A DNA stretch of 64,000 bases from Haemaphysalis longicornis (GCA_013339765.2 CM023453.1:30217968-30281967), one strand, 5' to 3'. Positions 12,301 through 22,975 are shown, numbered from the stretch's first letter. Numbers and translations are program-made. The notes: generated by a model not told the origin, from the sequence alone.

Positions 12301-15300
12301 TTAAATAAAGGATGATAGGAATGACTTTTAAGGAGTAACTGGTAGACCAGCTTTTCTGAGTTATGGAGGAAAGTGTGGCGGAATTTATCATAGCTCAAAT
12401 TTAAAATAAAGAAGTGGACCTGGGACGGACTGTAATGCAAACAGCTGACGACAGGTGGACCATTCGAGGTAACAGAGTGGGTACCGAGAGGCGGGACTAT
12501 AAACAGGGTGTTGCATTCTGGAAGGCGTCCCCGAACCGGGCTTCGTCGCCTCCGTCATATGTGGTAGCGTGGTGGTCGACGGCCAGCAAAAGTTGATGCT
12601 TTGATGATTACGATAAGAAGCCGAAAGCAAACTTAACTGCTTTTACTGCATGGCGAGATGTGAACTGCAACGATACAGGAACCCTTATGGCGAACTTGAA
12701 GCAAGGTTCGAACAAAGCGGCAGCGGGATTTGATGCTGTCAAAAGAATTCCGTTCTGCGCTAGGAAGCACCGCGTATTTATCCCCGAAACGCTAACGGTG
12801 AGACAGTTCTAGAGCTTTTTCACACGGCCCGAATACAGTACAGACACACACGAGCACTCTTTCCAGAGTTCGGGCGGGGGGCGGCAATAGCCGCGCTAAA
12901 GTCTGAGAGAGGGGGAGAGGAGACCTCGGCGGCGACGTCCGCTTCGACGGTGCACGTCTCGACACGAAGAACAGATTATGTCGTGTTTTACAGCCATCCG
13001 AGGTTGAGTCACCGACAGCGAGGCGTCCATGCGCCGGCCGTTCTCCGGCATGTTGTACCATGTCAGAGGCAGGCTTTCTTGCACAGCACCGAAGCGCAAC
13101 ACAAAACTTGCAGCCCGCGCGAACAAGGTAGCGGCGCGCTGAATCGTAACGAAGGGAATAAGTTACCTCGATGAAGGTAAACTAAAAATTCCAGGGCGAA
13201 GATTACATCCGGAAATCGCTGGATATGAGCGGTCGAAAGTCTGTGAAAGTGGTCTTCGTCCTGCGTTGGAGAGAGATAGGCTGATGACATGATTACCGTC
13301 AAAAATGGGCGCGAAGAAAAAGTTTGATTCAAATATCCTCATAACGGGATGTGGCCTCTTGTCCTTTCCCGTCGCAGAACATATCCAGTTACCAGTGCCG
13401 GAATAAGCTACGGGCTAAAGGAACTGAAGCCACGGGCTCCAGGGACCTCGAGCTTAACACACTAGCCATCAATCCCTTGCATGTTCTCGCTCCGCACGTT
13501 CATTTGGTAGCCACCCGGCTCAATCAGCACGGATGCTAAACGACCCGTTTCTCATGGGGAATGTTGTAGCATCTCATTCATCAACACAGCTCAGCGTACA
13601 GCAACGGCTTGTTATTTTGATTCTCTGCCAGGCAACTAAAATTAGAAGTACGTTATTAAAACCTCAGACATGACATTTCTCACTCGCGAATCTACAAGGA
13701 GATACATGCGGAAACATTTCTTTGTTTAGCATGCACCTGTCAAGGAAGTTGATCGTCGCGACGAGCTGATCAAACCATCTAACTGTAAAGCACAAGACCA
13801 TGTGCACTTGACTTCGTGCAAAAAAAAAAAATTATGAGCGCTTTCACTCTGTTGATGTTTGATTGTAGGGTTTAACGCGCCGACGCGTGATAATATAACA
13901 GTTACGGGGCAGTGCACTATTAAGAACGATGGCTGCGGGCGGTGCATGCCGTGATGACGAGGGTGCCCTTACACTCTAAAAAGAACTGTCGGTGATCCTG
14001 ACTTGGCGAGCTTTATGTGATTAATATGGCTGTTATGTCAACTGAAAGGCATTCAGCCGCTTTTGATAAAGCAATATCTGAATTAGCTACCTTGAAAGTC
14101 AACAGGTTCTTGCTTATTTATGCTTCAAAGCCGTGTTCAAGACCGAGGGTGATGAAGGGTAAAAGAATGTTCTTGCGATGGGAAAACAGTTTTGATGAGT
14201 GGAATATTGCAGTTGAGTCGGTGAGAGACGGGCAAGATACTGACACCAATACTGCTGAGGTTAGGGTAATTCCGGATGTCTTCCGCGACGACGACTATAT
14301 GCAAAGGAATCGACACATCTTCCAGTTGGGCGAAACACGAGGGCAGCAATGCAGCTCTGCCCAGGTGCACTATATAATGGCTTGATTGAGTGCCAAGAAG
14401 TTTCATACGAAAATAATATCATGAGAGCCTAGAGGGGAAAAAAACAGGTGTAGAATGTAAGGGGTCTCAAGAGGGGTGAGAAATTTGTGGTCCATAATGA
14501 ACCCCAAAATTTTCACGACTTGGAGTTTTGAAAGGGAGCCTGGTGCATCGCTTGGGTGGGTTGAATGAGTCCTGCTCTCGAGAATCCATTACCGGGAAAT
14601 CAGGCACCCCACGTGTCTGCAAAAGAGTGCATACGCCCTGCAGCTTGACTCCACCTATCGTCTAGATAGCGCGGTCGAATCCTACGAAAACAACCACAAC
14701 AACAATGTAAAAAAACAAGCATGACAGATTATAGGCCCTCACCTCGACCAGCTTTTTATCCACGCTCCCCCGTTCCCTCAATCAGCCGAAATTTTCATCA
14801 GCAAGTACTTGGTCAATGTCAGCCACACTCCAGATATCAGCCATACCCCAGATACCTCCGTAAATGATACACCCTATCACTACAACGCCGATATCCCAAC
14901 GGTTCATTCTTTACACCCGCCTATCTTCAGCGCCTTATCTGCACTGTCCCCGATTCCCCCGCTATAAAACTTTCACCCCCCCCCCCCTAATGCCCTCTCA
15001 GCATACATCGACCCAAATACAGTGGACCTCCAGACGCAATCTATTATCATCGTACACAACTCCATACAAAGCGGCCTCGTGCTAGAAGAATAGAGACGTG
15101 AGTCTGCTTCCTGTTTTCACCGTGAGCTCCAAAAAAGTAACGGCCTTTTCATTCAATAGGTCATCTGATGCTTTCGCAATTAAACCACCTGATGTGATTC
15201 TTGCGACATCCATCTTTTTGAATGATTTGGAGGTAGTTCTAGTTAGACTCTGGAATGGCAAAGGTGACGCGTGACTTGCAATGATTGTTTCAGATCCTTC

Positions 15301-15470
15301 CGGGACTCGTGGTCAAGTGCATCTGCATCGGCATCATGCTGGTCAGCATCAACACGATCGGCGTGGTCATCTTCGACCTGAACAACTTCCCCACCTGGGC
15401 TGAAGACATGGACGGAAACGGAACTCTCGTCAACATGCTGAACAGGACGCTGGCCATCAGCGGACATTGA
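6250..15470 (+). CDS. SLC13-family Na+/carboxylate transporter, copy 1 (C-terminal eight exons)
   Basis: Joined exons 6250-6399, 7584-7703, 7982-8059, 8451-8555, 9206-9386, 10933-11094, 11872-12009 and 15294-15470 keep one open frame of about 370 codons with consensus GT/AG sites and matching phases throughout (2,2,2,2,0,0,0). The product carries the SLC13 landmarks in order: IGGTATLTSAGPNLI, GPISFHEFAVLV with WMFRDP, LLTWDVVQKRLPW with LLRGGGFAMA, the second SNT-type motif as SNSATATIFLPI, the family signature CSFAFMLPVGTPANAIV (11926-11976), and a C-terminus with two N-glycosylation sequons. The family uses the sodium gradient to import succinate, citrate or related anions (sulfate in some members) at the plasma membrane; the substrate here cannot be read from the sequence. 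The N-terminal half must lie upstream, and the candidate exon at 376-544 is frameshifted, so the gene may be a pseudogene despite its intact 3' half. Confidence 0.9.
6400..7583. other. SLC13 copy 1 intron
   Basis: AT-rich intron from GTGAGT to ccgcag. An open frame at 6504-6938 has no family features. No repeat recognised. Confidence 0.6.
7584..7703 (+). CDS. SLC13 copy 1 exon, transmembrane segment
   Basis: Acceptor ccgaccgcag; completes the split codon and reads FYGGLPPIDYASWLVF then a hydrophobic span STPGVVISVFVVWAAFQIL and YRNMG, which matches the FASW...FP segment of SLC13 proteins. Exactly 120 nt, phase 2 in and out, donor GTGAGT at 7704. Confidence 0.9.
7982..8059 (+). CDS. SLC13 copy 1 exon, cytoplasmic loop
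   Basis: Acceptor tttcccag; 78 nt read AVGLETKGHAAKKVINKKYD then ELGPIR, the charged cytoplasmic loop ending in the conserved LGP(I/M) that leads to the SFHE helix. Phase 2 in and out; donor GTAAGC at 8060. Confidence 0.9.
8451..8555 (+). CDS. SLC13 copy 1 exon, helix with FRDP motif
   Basis: Acceptor ttctacag; reads SFHEFAVLVMLASLVLLW then MFRDPHFARGWATFFGD. The W-x-F-RDP-x-F-x-x-GW block is highly conserved in NaDC-type SLC13 members. 105 nt, phase 2; donor GTGAGT at 8556. Confidence 0.92.
8556..9205. other. SLC13 copy 1 intron
   Basis: Ordinary intron with a short TTTA run near 8730. An open frame at 9067-9258 overlaps the next exon out of frame and is not coding. Confidence 0.5.
9206..9386 (+). 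CDS. SLC13 copy 1 exon with LLTW...LLRGGGFA motif
   Basis: Acceptor tctgcag; reads VKPKDATAALFVVFFLFVIP, SDPRK, then STLLTWDVVQKRLPWGVVLL and RGGGFAMAEATN. LLTW, the LPW helix and the GGGFA turn are diagnostic SLC13 landmarks near the transport core. 181 nt, exits in phase 0 with donor GTAAGC at 9387. Confidence 0.95.
9387..10034. other. SLC13 copy 1 intron, first part
   Basis: AT-rich intron sequence with no gene or named repeat. Confidence 0.5.
10035..10140. repeat. TATA/TGTG-rich simple repeat
   Basis: Degenerate alternation of catatatata, gtgtgtgcatatatacacac and related units. Its minus-strand reading is a low-complexity Y/C/I/H peptide and is not coding. Confidence 0.7.
10195..10640 (+). 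repeat. Dispersed repeat family A, copy 1 (inside SLC13 copy 1 intron)
   Basis: Shares a colinear series of blocks with 57655-58150: CCCCTCTCCCTTC, CCGGCTGTTGC, CGCTGAAGGTTCTCC / TGACTGCCAGGCCC, TTTCTCCCAAAGT-type, GCGAACGCACGT, GGGCGAGGAGAA-type, GCTCGGTATTTTT and CTGGTAACGCT. Both copies are on the same strand. A partial third copy of the right-hand part is at about 36418-36590. GC-rich relative to the intron; no protein recognised and no terminal repeats resolved, so the transposon class is open. Confidence 0.7.
10933..11094 (+). CDS. SLC13 copy 1 exon with second SNT-type motif
   Basis: Acceptor gtccgcag; reads VSGLSRWMGHHLSSF, PQYIILVVSVIVAFITEVVS, NSATATIFLPIMAQL. SNSATAT corresponds to the second Na+-binding SNT motif (threonine replaced by serine, a conservative change). 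54 whole codons, phase 0; donor GTACGG at 11095, weaker than the others. Confidence 0.95.
11095..11871. other. SLC13 copy 1 intron
   Basis: AT-rich intron without recognised repeats or genes. Confidence 0.6.
11872..12009 (+). CDS. SLC13 copy 1 exon with sodium:sulfate symporter signature
   Basis: Acceptor gtttacgcag; reads ATDLHMNPLMIIVPVAL, then CSFAFMLPVGTPANAIV at 11926-11976, which fits the family signature S-x2-F-x2-P-[LIVM]-[GSA]-x3-N-x-[LIVM]-V, then SSHANISPAEM. 46 whole codons, phase 0; donor GTGAGG at 12010. Confidence 0.96.
12420..12600 (+). mobile_element. Fragment of an RTE-like LINE C-terminus
   Basis: Contains the blocks GACAGGTGGACCATTCGAGG, aacagagtgg and TACCGAGAGGCGGGAC. 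These match the fragment at about 27970-28020 (CCGGTGGAGCACCAGGG, aacagagtgg, TACCGAGAGACGGAACC). In complete elements this encodes the segment just before the C-terminal RxxTRW region. Both ends are decayed. Confidence 0.5.
13858..13886 (-). repeat. SINE scrap (Ruka-like tail end)
   Basis: Only TTGATTGTAGGGTTTAACGC plus a few bases remain, identical to the tail-proximal end of the copy at 4799-4921. Confidence 0.45.
15294..15470 (+). CDS. SLC13 copy 1 terminal exon
   Basis: Acceptor ttgtttcag; reads ILPGLVVKCICIGIMLVSIN, TIGVVIFDLNNFPTWAE, then DMDGNGTLVNMLNRTLAISG and H before TGA at 15468-15470. The hydrophobic helix followed by (I/V)F-DL-x-x-FP-x-WA is the conserved SLC13 C-terminus. NGT and NRT are N-glycosylation sequons in the short extracellular tail, as expected from NaDC topology. 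Confidence 0.95.
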   Translation: MLPGLVVKCICIGIMLVSINTIGVVIFDLNNFPTWAEDMDGNGTLVNMLNRTLAISGH

Positions 15471-17735
15471 GCGTACTCCTCATTCTGCACTGATTTAACA
15501 TCGGTGCCGTCTAAGCAGTGCATTCCTGTTGCTCGGTTGTGATTACCATTCATGGAAGGGCACCAGGGATGCGATAGGGAGTTGCAAATGTGAATCGAAT
15601 GCCACGAAGCCTCGTAAACCGCTACTTCCGTTTTATGGAAGACGGGCGAGCGTTCACTACGTGTACTTAGTTTCGTGTTGGAACGAGTCGTTTCGATGCT
15701 CCAGAAATGCTTTTAATTGCGGGCGCTCGTTTCGAGCCGCTACTGCATGAAAATCAAGAAGGCGGCGCCGCTGAGCATTTTCTTTTCCTACGGGACGACT
15801 CAGAACTGACGTTGCTGTCAAGCAATTGAGAGGGTCTCATCTGCTCTGTATTTCATGAGTGCACGTGTGCTATACAATTGGTTCAGACGGTCGTGGTGTG
15901 CAGTTTCTGGCGAATGCCAGGAACTGGTAACAAGCCGACTGAAGGCAGAGGAAATGGGTATGCTGGCTTGCCTTCAGTGCAACATCGCTTGATATTTGAA
16001 GTCATTTGGCAAAGTGCAGTACGGTGGAAATGTGCACCATGAATGTACGCGGGCTGAAACGTTATTCATTGGCCTGTTAGCTTATCGTCACCCATGGTAA
16101 GAGTGAATACATTATACATCCGTAGCCTAAACGGAACAATTGGCAAAACGTTAAGGCACATTCTACTCATATGTCCCAGCGGGCGTAATATAAAAGAAAC
16201 ACAGAAAAAGTGAAACTTGTTTATGTATGCAAGTTTGTCAGAATTATAACAATGGGAAAGCGTCTTTTTTTAGTGACTGACATGTCATGCAAACTGTAGC
16301 AGCACGACAGCTTCGCCCTATTCACGGAGAAGCACCCAACGATACAAACTGCTCACAGCGATATAAACCGAACGAATTTACACGTTATAAAGAGATCGAA
16401 TTTGAGTGCCTGTATTGTACTGACTTCTATCTACATGGACACGGATCTCAAAAATGAACTGTACCTCATCATGCTGCTGTCATGTCAGCAATATCGTCAT
16501 TGTAACGGTAATAAAATGAACTTATAATTCAATACATTAGTTTAATGAAGTGTATTGAATAAATGGAATTTACTTTACTTCATTTCTGAGTAAATCAGAT
16601 GAAGCGGCTACAATTAGTTGTTCTCTCGACCGCTGAAAAAGTGGTGAGATTTTACTTGTAAAAATGTGGCTGGAGTGGGCTCTCCAGAAATATGCATTAT
16701 AGGGCTATTTGATTTGAAGAAACATGACGGTTTCTTTTTTGGACAATACACTGCATGGCTTTGTTCGATGCAATTCAACCATGAAGGCAACACCCGTCAG
16801 CAAATTCTGTAACACATGATCATTTCTTTATAATTCAGTACTAATCACGGTGTTGTGTAATGCGCAAATAAGGTTCGTGAGCAGCTGAGGCTGTTAAAAT
16901 GAGCAACTACAGTAGTACAAACTTCAGGCGCACGCCGAGTAAAAACAAACTTTTATCGTGTACAAAGCTGTATGGGTATTTTTGGTTTGCGTGCGTGCAT
17001 TTTTTTTTGTCAAACTATGACTTAAGACAGTGTGATGGGACGCCAGTGCTGTGTTTGGCTTAACTAAAAGTTCCTATAAAAACTTCAAGCTGAAAAAATT
17101 GTCGTGGTCGTTCTTTCTTCTAGCCTCTTTAATAAACCGTATAGATCATAGCGGTAAAATAAAAGTTAGATGTATTACCCCTATCATGAACCCCCTGAGC
17201 TAAATGCTTCAAGCTACATGTTTGTCACATGAGCCATTAAAATCCGCCATAGGTATAGATTGGCGAGACTAAACTGACAGATTGCATTGACGACCCTCCA
17301 TCAACAATCTCTCCACACACACCCACAAAGAAAAAGACAGTAAGCCTCCTACCACTTCTCAATCAAAAGTTTTTTTACTCCTGCATACTAATCATATTGG
17401 CTAAGCTATTATATTCTACATACAAGGACCATAATCCCGAAAAACTGTTGACAAAACTTCCCGACCATCGCGACGAGTCAGTGACTATGTAAGGAATCGC
17501 GCTGCAGAGCATGATGCTGCAGGTTTGACTCCCGGCCTCGGCGGCCATTTTTCTGATGCAAACGGAAAACAAAAATGCCCTGTCATTCAGATTTCGGCCC
17601 AGATTTAAGATTCCCAAGTGGCGTAAATAATTCCGCAGCCTTGCACTACAGCGCACCTCATACTTCAAGCGAAGCATCGGTGTGTAAAACAACACCAAAT
17701 TTGAATGGGCAGAACTGCAAAAGAAGCAAGGTTGG
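15471..17735 (+). other. 3' UTR of SLC13 copy 1 and AT-rich intergenic sequence
   Basis: No ORF or named repeat. The first AATAAA after the stop is at 16510-16515, the next at 16558-16563 and another at 17131-17136; the first pair gives a roughly 1.05-kb 3' UTR if used. Polyadenylation itself is inferred. Confidence 0.45.
16510..16563 (+). terminator. Candidate polyadenylation signals of SLC13 copy 1
   Basis: Two canonical AATAAA hexamers at 16510-16515 and 16558-16563, the first on this strand after the stop codon. Confidence 0.4.
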
Positions 17736-18035
17736 CTTTATTCATCGTGTTTTAACACGAAAGTATTTTATTCCCGGATACACAAATATTTCGCTGACGT
17801 AATATCCATCACGGAAGTGACGCCAATACAACGAAGCAAGCAGCCTGTAAAGGGTGCACCCCTGCACTCACGGTCTTCTTGCGGGGAAGCAACCTTTAGT
17901 ACTAAGAAGTACGTTATGTCTAGAGCTGTTCGTTTTCGGGTTTTATATTTCAACACGGAAGTGTTTTATGCCGGAATACACCGATTTCGCTCACGTCATA
18001 TCCGCCACGGAAATGACGCCAGTACACCTTTGCCG
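17736..18035 (+). repeat. Two diverged direct copies of a ~95-bp unit
   Basis: 17736-17830 and about 17937-18035 share in order: TTTTAACACGAAAGTATTTT / TTTCAACACGGAAGTGTTTT, CCGGATACAC / CCGGAATACACC, TTTCGCT-ACGT-ATATCC, ACGGAAGTGACGCCA / ACGGAAATGACGCCA. They are spaced about 200 bp apart, so either one element inserted twice or a local duplication occurred. Confidence 0.65.
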
Positions 18036-20199
18036 AAACGTCCCGCCAGCAGGACGCTGCTCACCAAGACAGCCGCCGACTCGCAAATCATGCTCAGCTG
18101 CAGATTTCGCTGCACATTTATTTCACTTTCGTGTTTTACCGATTCCTATGAGAGAAGCATCAACCACAGTTTTTCTTTTATCTAGTTTTTCACGCTCTAA
18201 GCTCTTAATGACATTCACATCCAGGTGAAACCACCTCCCACAGTGCTACTCCTTCCTGAGTGGTGGGCCGCGTACCAAAAACTACTCTGCCGTACGGCCA
18301 GGGACGTTCTCCCAGTTTCGCAGTCCTCGGAAATGTGTTCCACCGAGTACAGTGCCGCGCGCTCCAGGCGCGCAATCCATCTCCGCGGCCGGTTTGCTAC
18401 TTTTTTCTCCGTTTCTTGCTTCCATTAAAGCAGACTCCCAGGTGACCACAGTGAGCTCACTTAACCCACAGCCCATAACTGCTGATTTCTCGTCAATATA
18501 TACTATTGTACATCACAGCCAGACTTTCCTCTCGAAGGGTGCAGAAGTTGAGAACCGCTGTCTGAAACGCCCTCCGCTTAAAAATGTGCCCACCAGCAAG
18601 CCTGTGAATTTTCTTACCAAGGTTTTGGACACTCAGCCTACCGAGGAGGTTTTGGACACCCTGGTGAGCATTACCCTACACTAGACAGTCCCTCCCACCT
18701 CTGCATTCTAAACTTCTCAAACGCGAAGAAACTAGTGTTCGTTGAATTTACACCGACACTCTCCCTATCCCCATAACTAACCAAATACCCTGCAGATTAA
18801 ACATTTTGCTCTCAACTAGGAACTCTAAACCACATCACCCTGGGGGGGGCTCACAACACAGCTCTCCCACCTCTTTCCTCCCCTCTGCCTAGGGGCATAC
18901 GCAGGATTTCACTTCGGTATGGGGGGAAAGAAGGGAAGGGAAAGGGAGGTCATGAAAGAATCTAGGAAGAAGTAAAACAAAAAATATGAAAGAATAAGAA
19001 GCGAAAGCAAAGAATTCTCTAAGACTAAAAATAAAGAACCCCGGGGTGATGCCGTACTCGACATCACTTTCGGATCGTTTTGTCCATTTCTTCCCTCAGT
19101 TAAGTCGCAAAATGACTGATCGTCGTGGTGAGAGCCTATATGGAAGCTACATATGGTTGGTGCGTAGCTTGTTACACACAAAAAAAAAATGGTTACCGCC
19201 ACGCCTTGCGAAAGTGGATGTCCAGCAAAGCTGTTGTACACCTACAAATGGTGATGGAGGAGGGTATGAAATGTATCTCGTCGTCTCGGCGGGCTTGTCG
19301 GTTGCGCTTGGCTAGTGTCACTATACGATAAGGGTACAGAGTATTGGCACTCTTTTCTCCTATGGTTTCATGCTGACACCATGATCATTGGTCAGTTCGC
19401 ATTACGTGACATTTGCTTACCCTGCGACGGTTCACGGGCGCCGCCATTTTGTTGTTTATGCGTTTTAGTCGGTCAACTCTGGTAGGCTTACCTTGCCCTC
19501 TCTGCTCTGCGGCTGCACGCGACTGACGTCGTTCTGAATAAGAATCAAAGAGAACGCGTGTATACCAATATTTCAGCAGCAGAAATTGGCTCAACGATGC
19601 CGTGTTGCTGCATCTTCGGTAGTGTTAATTGGTAACAAACGACCCGGTCGAAATTAACGGCGAGGCGGCAATCTCGAAACACTGATGAACGATCCACAAC
19701 GGCTGCCGTTGCTGACTTGCGTGCTCCATTGGCGGTACTCTAATACCTTATCTACTGACACTACGCTCGGCTTCTCTGGGGGCAAACGCTGGGTCCTGCA
19801 CAGCCTGACGCATGCGCTCGGCGTCTTGGCCAAGAACTGCTCTATTTAGTGACACTCCTGCGTAGCCTTCAAAGATAATCTGCAAACATAACCTGTGCCA
19901 GTAACACATGGTGGGGAGGTCCCATTGTTCACAGGCGCCTTATCATCCATAATGCGGTTTCGATGCTTGTTTTGTGGCTTCCTTAAACGAATTCTGAGCT
20001 ACATGCTGTATGCCTGATTAGCCTGACGCATGCACTCGGTGTCTTAGGCGTTGGCGCCTTGGCGTTTTTGCCCACGGAGATCGTGTATGCCCTCGGCGAT
20101 GAAACCGTTGGGGGTAGAGGTATACAGCTTTGCTGTGAAATAACTTTCAGTAGCCGTTATTCGCCCATGAGAAAAGTTAGTGGTCTCGTCCGTTTCTCC
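18036..20199. other. No supported gene
   Basis: An open frame at 18352-18684 (RPPLKNVPTSKPVNF, EEVLDTL) ends near a CTGGTGAGC donor-like site but has no recognised domain. A 28-bp phrase (GCCTGACGCATGC, CTCGG-GTCTT) recurs at about 19803 and 20021. 18840-19020 is G-rich on the + strand. Nothing here can be assigned. Confidence 0.3.
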
Positions 20200-20440
20200 C
20201 CTCCCGCCCCCGGGATCGGAAATTTCGGGGGACGGGTGTGGAGTGCGGCCCCCTCGTCCCCCTCCCAGCTTACGCCAGCGCCTCATCCTCCTCATGAGCT
20301 GTGGGTGAACCTGATGACCAGCGCTGACCTGCATGCCCAGCAACTGCTGGTCTCCAGGGCAGAGACCACCAAGTCATCATTTTGGCTCCTGGACTAAGGA
20401 ACCCTACCTCCACTTCTCTGCTAAATAAAGTTCTTTACCG
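20200..20440 (+). mobile_element. LINE 3' end (C-terminal ORF2 scrap plus AATAAA)
   Basis: The frame LWVNLMTSADLHAQQLLVSR, AETTKSSFWLLD ends in TAA, then CTAAATAAAGTTCTTTACC. It resembles the (E)QWE-xx-L-x-SxDP...LV-xxA C-terminus of the LINEs at 34.6 and 54.6 kb. Strongly 5'-truncated. Confidence 0.5.
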
Positions 20441-20446
20441 CTACTG

Positions 20447-20452
20447 ACTGAC

Positions 20453-20517
<65 letters not shown>

Positions 20518-20540
20518 AATTGATTGATTGATTGATTGAT
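20447..20540. repeat. (TTGA)n microsatellite, expanded SINE tail
   Basis: About 22 near-perfect TTGA units with one interruption. It abuts the tail end of the minus-strand SINE; on that strand it reads (CAAT)n, the tail seen in short form at 4799 and 48005-48027. Confidence 0.9.
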
Positions 20541-20745
20541 TTTGGTAGGGTTTAATGCGCCGACGCAACACAGGTGATGAGGCGTGCCGTAGTGGAGGGT
20601 TCCGGGTTAATTTTGACCACATGGGGATCTTTAACGTGAGCCGAAATCTCGCACACAGGGGCATTTTTGCTTTTCGCCTCCATTAGAAAAGCGGCCACGG
20701 CGGCCGGGAATCGAACCCGCGACCTCGTGCTCAGCAGCACAACTG
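20541..20745 (-). repeat. tRNA-derived SINE (Ruka-like), near full length
   Basis: Tail-proximal GGTAGGGTTTAATGCG, the gtagtggagggttccggg block, ACCACATGGGGATCTTTAAC, CTTTTCGCCTCC, then the tRNA-like head. Reverse-complemented, the head contains GGTTCGATTCCCGG, an exact pol III B box. The A-box end has been replaced by the CTA repeat. Confidence 0.85.
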
Positions 20746-20915
20746 CTACTGATACTACTACTGCTACTGCTACTACTACTGCTGCTTCTTCTTTTTCTTC
20801 TTCTTCTTCTTCTTCTTCTGCTACTACTACTATTATTACATCTACTACTACTACTACTACTACTATTACTACTGCTACTGCTACAACGACTACTACTACT
20901 ACCAACACTTCCGAG
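20746..20915. repeat. (CTA/CTG/CTT)n trinucleotide array
   Basis: Runs of CTACTACTA, CTTCTTCTT and GCTACTACT. The threonine/serine and valine peptides predicted from it are artefacts of the repeat. Confidence 0.9.
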
Positions 20916-21325
20916 TTCGAAGTAGGGGTATAACGCATACGAAGGCTAGGACCCCAGTTTCCGGCTCTACGAGATTTCCCTGCATGCAGGCACATCAGCT
21001 GCAGTTGCAAGGATACGGGGCGCTACTCACTTAATTCAATACACGAGGAAGATTTCTAACGCAATATTGCCAAGCCCGAAACGGGGAAATTCCAAACCAT
21101 GAGAAATGAGATATTATTTTTCAGTGGTGGAGGCAGATGTGTGGCCCAGGCGACGGCGGCTCTTCTGCTCACCGCACCAGGATTCAGCGCTTCTCACCAT
21201 GGTAGCGGAACTGAAGCTGCTACGGTGCATGGCATCGCCAAGGGAAGCCATAAAACTGTCGCCTTCAGAGCAACTAAACCGACTTATGGTCGCCGATTAA
21301 TTTTTTCATCGATTTCAATACATGT

Positions 21326-21960
21326 TTCATTCACTCACTCACTCACCCACTCACTGACTCACTAACTCACTCACTCACCAACCCACTCACTCACTCCCTT
21401 ACTCACTAACCCACTCACCCACTCACTCACTCACCAACCCACTCAGTCGCCGATCCCCTCACTCAGTCAGTCACTCACTCAGCCGCTCACTTACTCACTC
21501 ACTCACTCACCCACCACTCACTCACCCATTCACTCACTTACTCACTAACTCACTCACTTACCAACCTACACCCTCACTCATCCACTCACTTATTCCTCAC
21601 TCACTCACCAACCCATTCCCTCACTCTCCCTTCATTCCCTCACTCACTCACCCACCCAGTCATTCACCCAGTCACTCACTCACTTCCTCACTCCGTCATT
21701 CCCGCCCTCACTCACCCACTCACTCCTCATCTACTCACTCACCCACCCAGCCACTCAGCCATCCCCTCACTCACTCACTCACCAACCCACTCACTAACTC
21801 AGCCGCTCATTTACTCGCTCACTCCCTCACCCACCCACCAAACCACTCACTCACCCATTCACTCCCTCCCTCCCTCCCCTCCCTCCCTCCCTCACTCCCT
21901 CACTCACTCACTCACTCACTCACTCACTCACTCACTCACTCACTCACTCACTCACTCATC
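21326..21960. repeat. Long degenerate (CACT)n minisatellite
   Basis: About 630 bp of CACTCACT units with frequent CC insertions and variants (CACCAACC, CACTCCCT), ending in a clean run of about 15 units at 21895-21957. The start resembles the array at 54779-55066 (a TTG/TTC then CACTCACT), which directly follows a LINE poly(A) signal. Confidence 0.9.
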
Positions 21961-22589
21961 GCCCAATCGGTCACGTGGATGGGTCGTTGGGGCGTTGTGG
22001 TGAAGCCCGCCTGAGGCAATTCCTTAAACTGCAGGAGTGTACATAATTTGAATACAGAACTAAAGTTGGTTATTCAGCAAATCTAGTGCATCTGAAAACC
22101 CATACCTTAAAGGAGGGGCAGCAAACAAAGTTTGTTCCCTCCCACTCAACATGAGGACTTACTTTTCTTTGTGCGGACGTTTAATATTGGTACTTTCCCC
22201 TTTGTAATCGTGTGTTTACGCAAACGCGCACATTTATGTACAAATAACCTATAGTGTAACACTTACTGCCGAGAACTTATTATTGCCGCCATAATACGAA
22301 AGTTAAGCTTGTGACATGCTCGTATTTGTTAGGCACACACCGTACTGAGGTATTACAATAACTAGGGGTATTAATTTTGCGATTGGGTTGCATTTTTTTT
22401 TCTCTTCTTGCCGGTGTATTTTGTTCGGTCAGAGGAGGTCTGACAATCCGCCAGACCTTCCAACTCCGATTTTGTAAAGCAATATAACTAGATCAAACAG
22501 ACGCCGATTTAGATTACGAATCTTACCCAGTAGTACTACTAGCAGCGAAGCTGAGAATAGAGTTTTATTCTATGAGATAAGCATGGGGC
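21961..22589. other. No supported gene
   Basis: AT-rich intergenic sequence; nothing recognised. Confidence 0.4.
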
Positions 22590-22975
22590 TGTCCGGTTAC
22601 CTCTCGTTTCTAAGAAGCCCATATATCGACAGCATATGGGAATTATACAACATTTACAACTTACTGCGATCTATGACAAGTAAATGAAACTCTGTTTAAT
22701 AATAGAGTCACCTTAGCGGCCAAAAATAATATAATTTGTTTCGAGATAGTTTCCATAATACAAGAGTTACAGCCCTTTTTTGTAACCATACTCACTCCGT
22801 AGACGGTCATATATTGACAGCAGACGGGAATTATTTAACGTTTAGAGCTTCACTGTGAATTATTACAAGTAAATGAAACTCAGCGTAGAGTCGTCTTAGC
22901 AGCCAATTTCAGCATTATTTTTTCCAAAGATACCTACATTAGATTGAGAGCTACAGAGCATTGGCGAAAAACTGG
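22590..22975 (+). repeat. Dispersed repeat family B, two tandem copies
   Basis: Two diverged ~190-bp units in tandem: each has CATATA...GACAGCA, GGGAATTAT, CAAGTAAATGAAACTC, then ...CTTAGC(G/A)GCCAA. The junction is CTCACTCCGTAGACGG at about 22790-22805. Further copies are at 44745-44945 (minus), 45320-45475 (partial) and 46345-46485. Confidence 0.7.

Larger units (their letters stand above)
12010..15293. other. Last intron of SLC13 copy 1, repeat-bearing
   Basis: 3.3 kb intron. It holds a small RTE-like LINE scrap at 12420-12600, a GC-rich stretch at about 12830-13140 and a SINE scrap at 13858-13886. From 14740 to 15000 it is unusually pyrimidine-rich (repeated CCC and CTC on the + strand) shortly before the terminal exon. 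No gene seen; the open frame at 14017-14385 is unrecognised. Confidence 0.55.

Noticed and set aside
20667..20933. Thr/Ser-rich and Val-rich ORFs over the trinucleotide array
   Set aside because: Both strands are open only because the CTA/CTT repeat lacks stops; the flanking DNA is SINE.
21326..21960. CRISPR-like regular repeat array
   Set aside because: It is a 4-bp simple-sequence array without unique spacers, in a eukaryotic genome.
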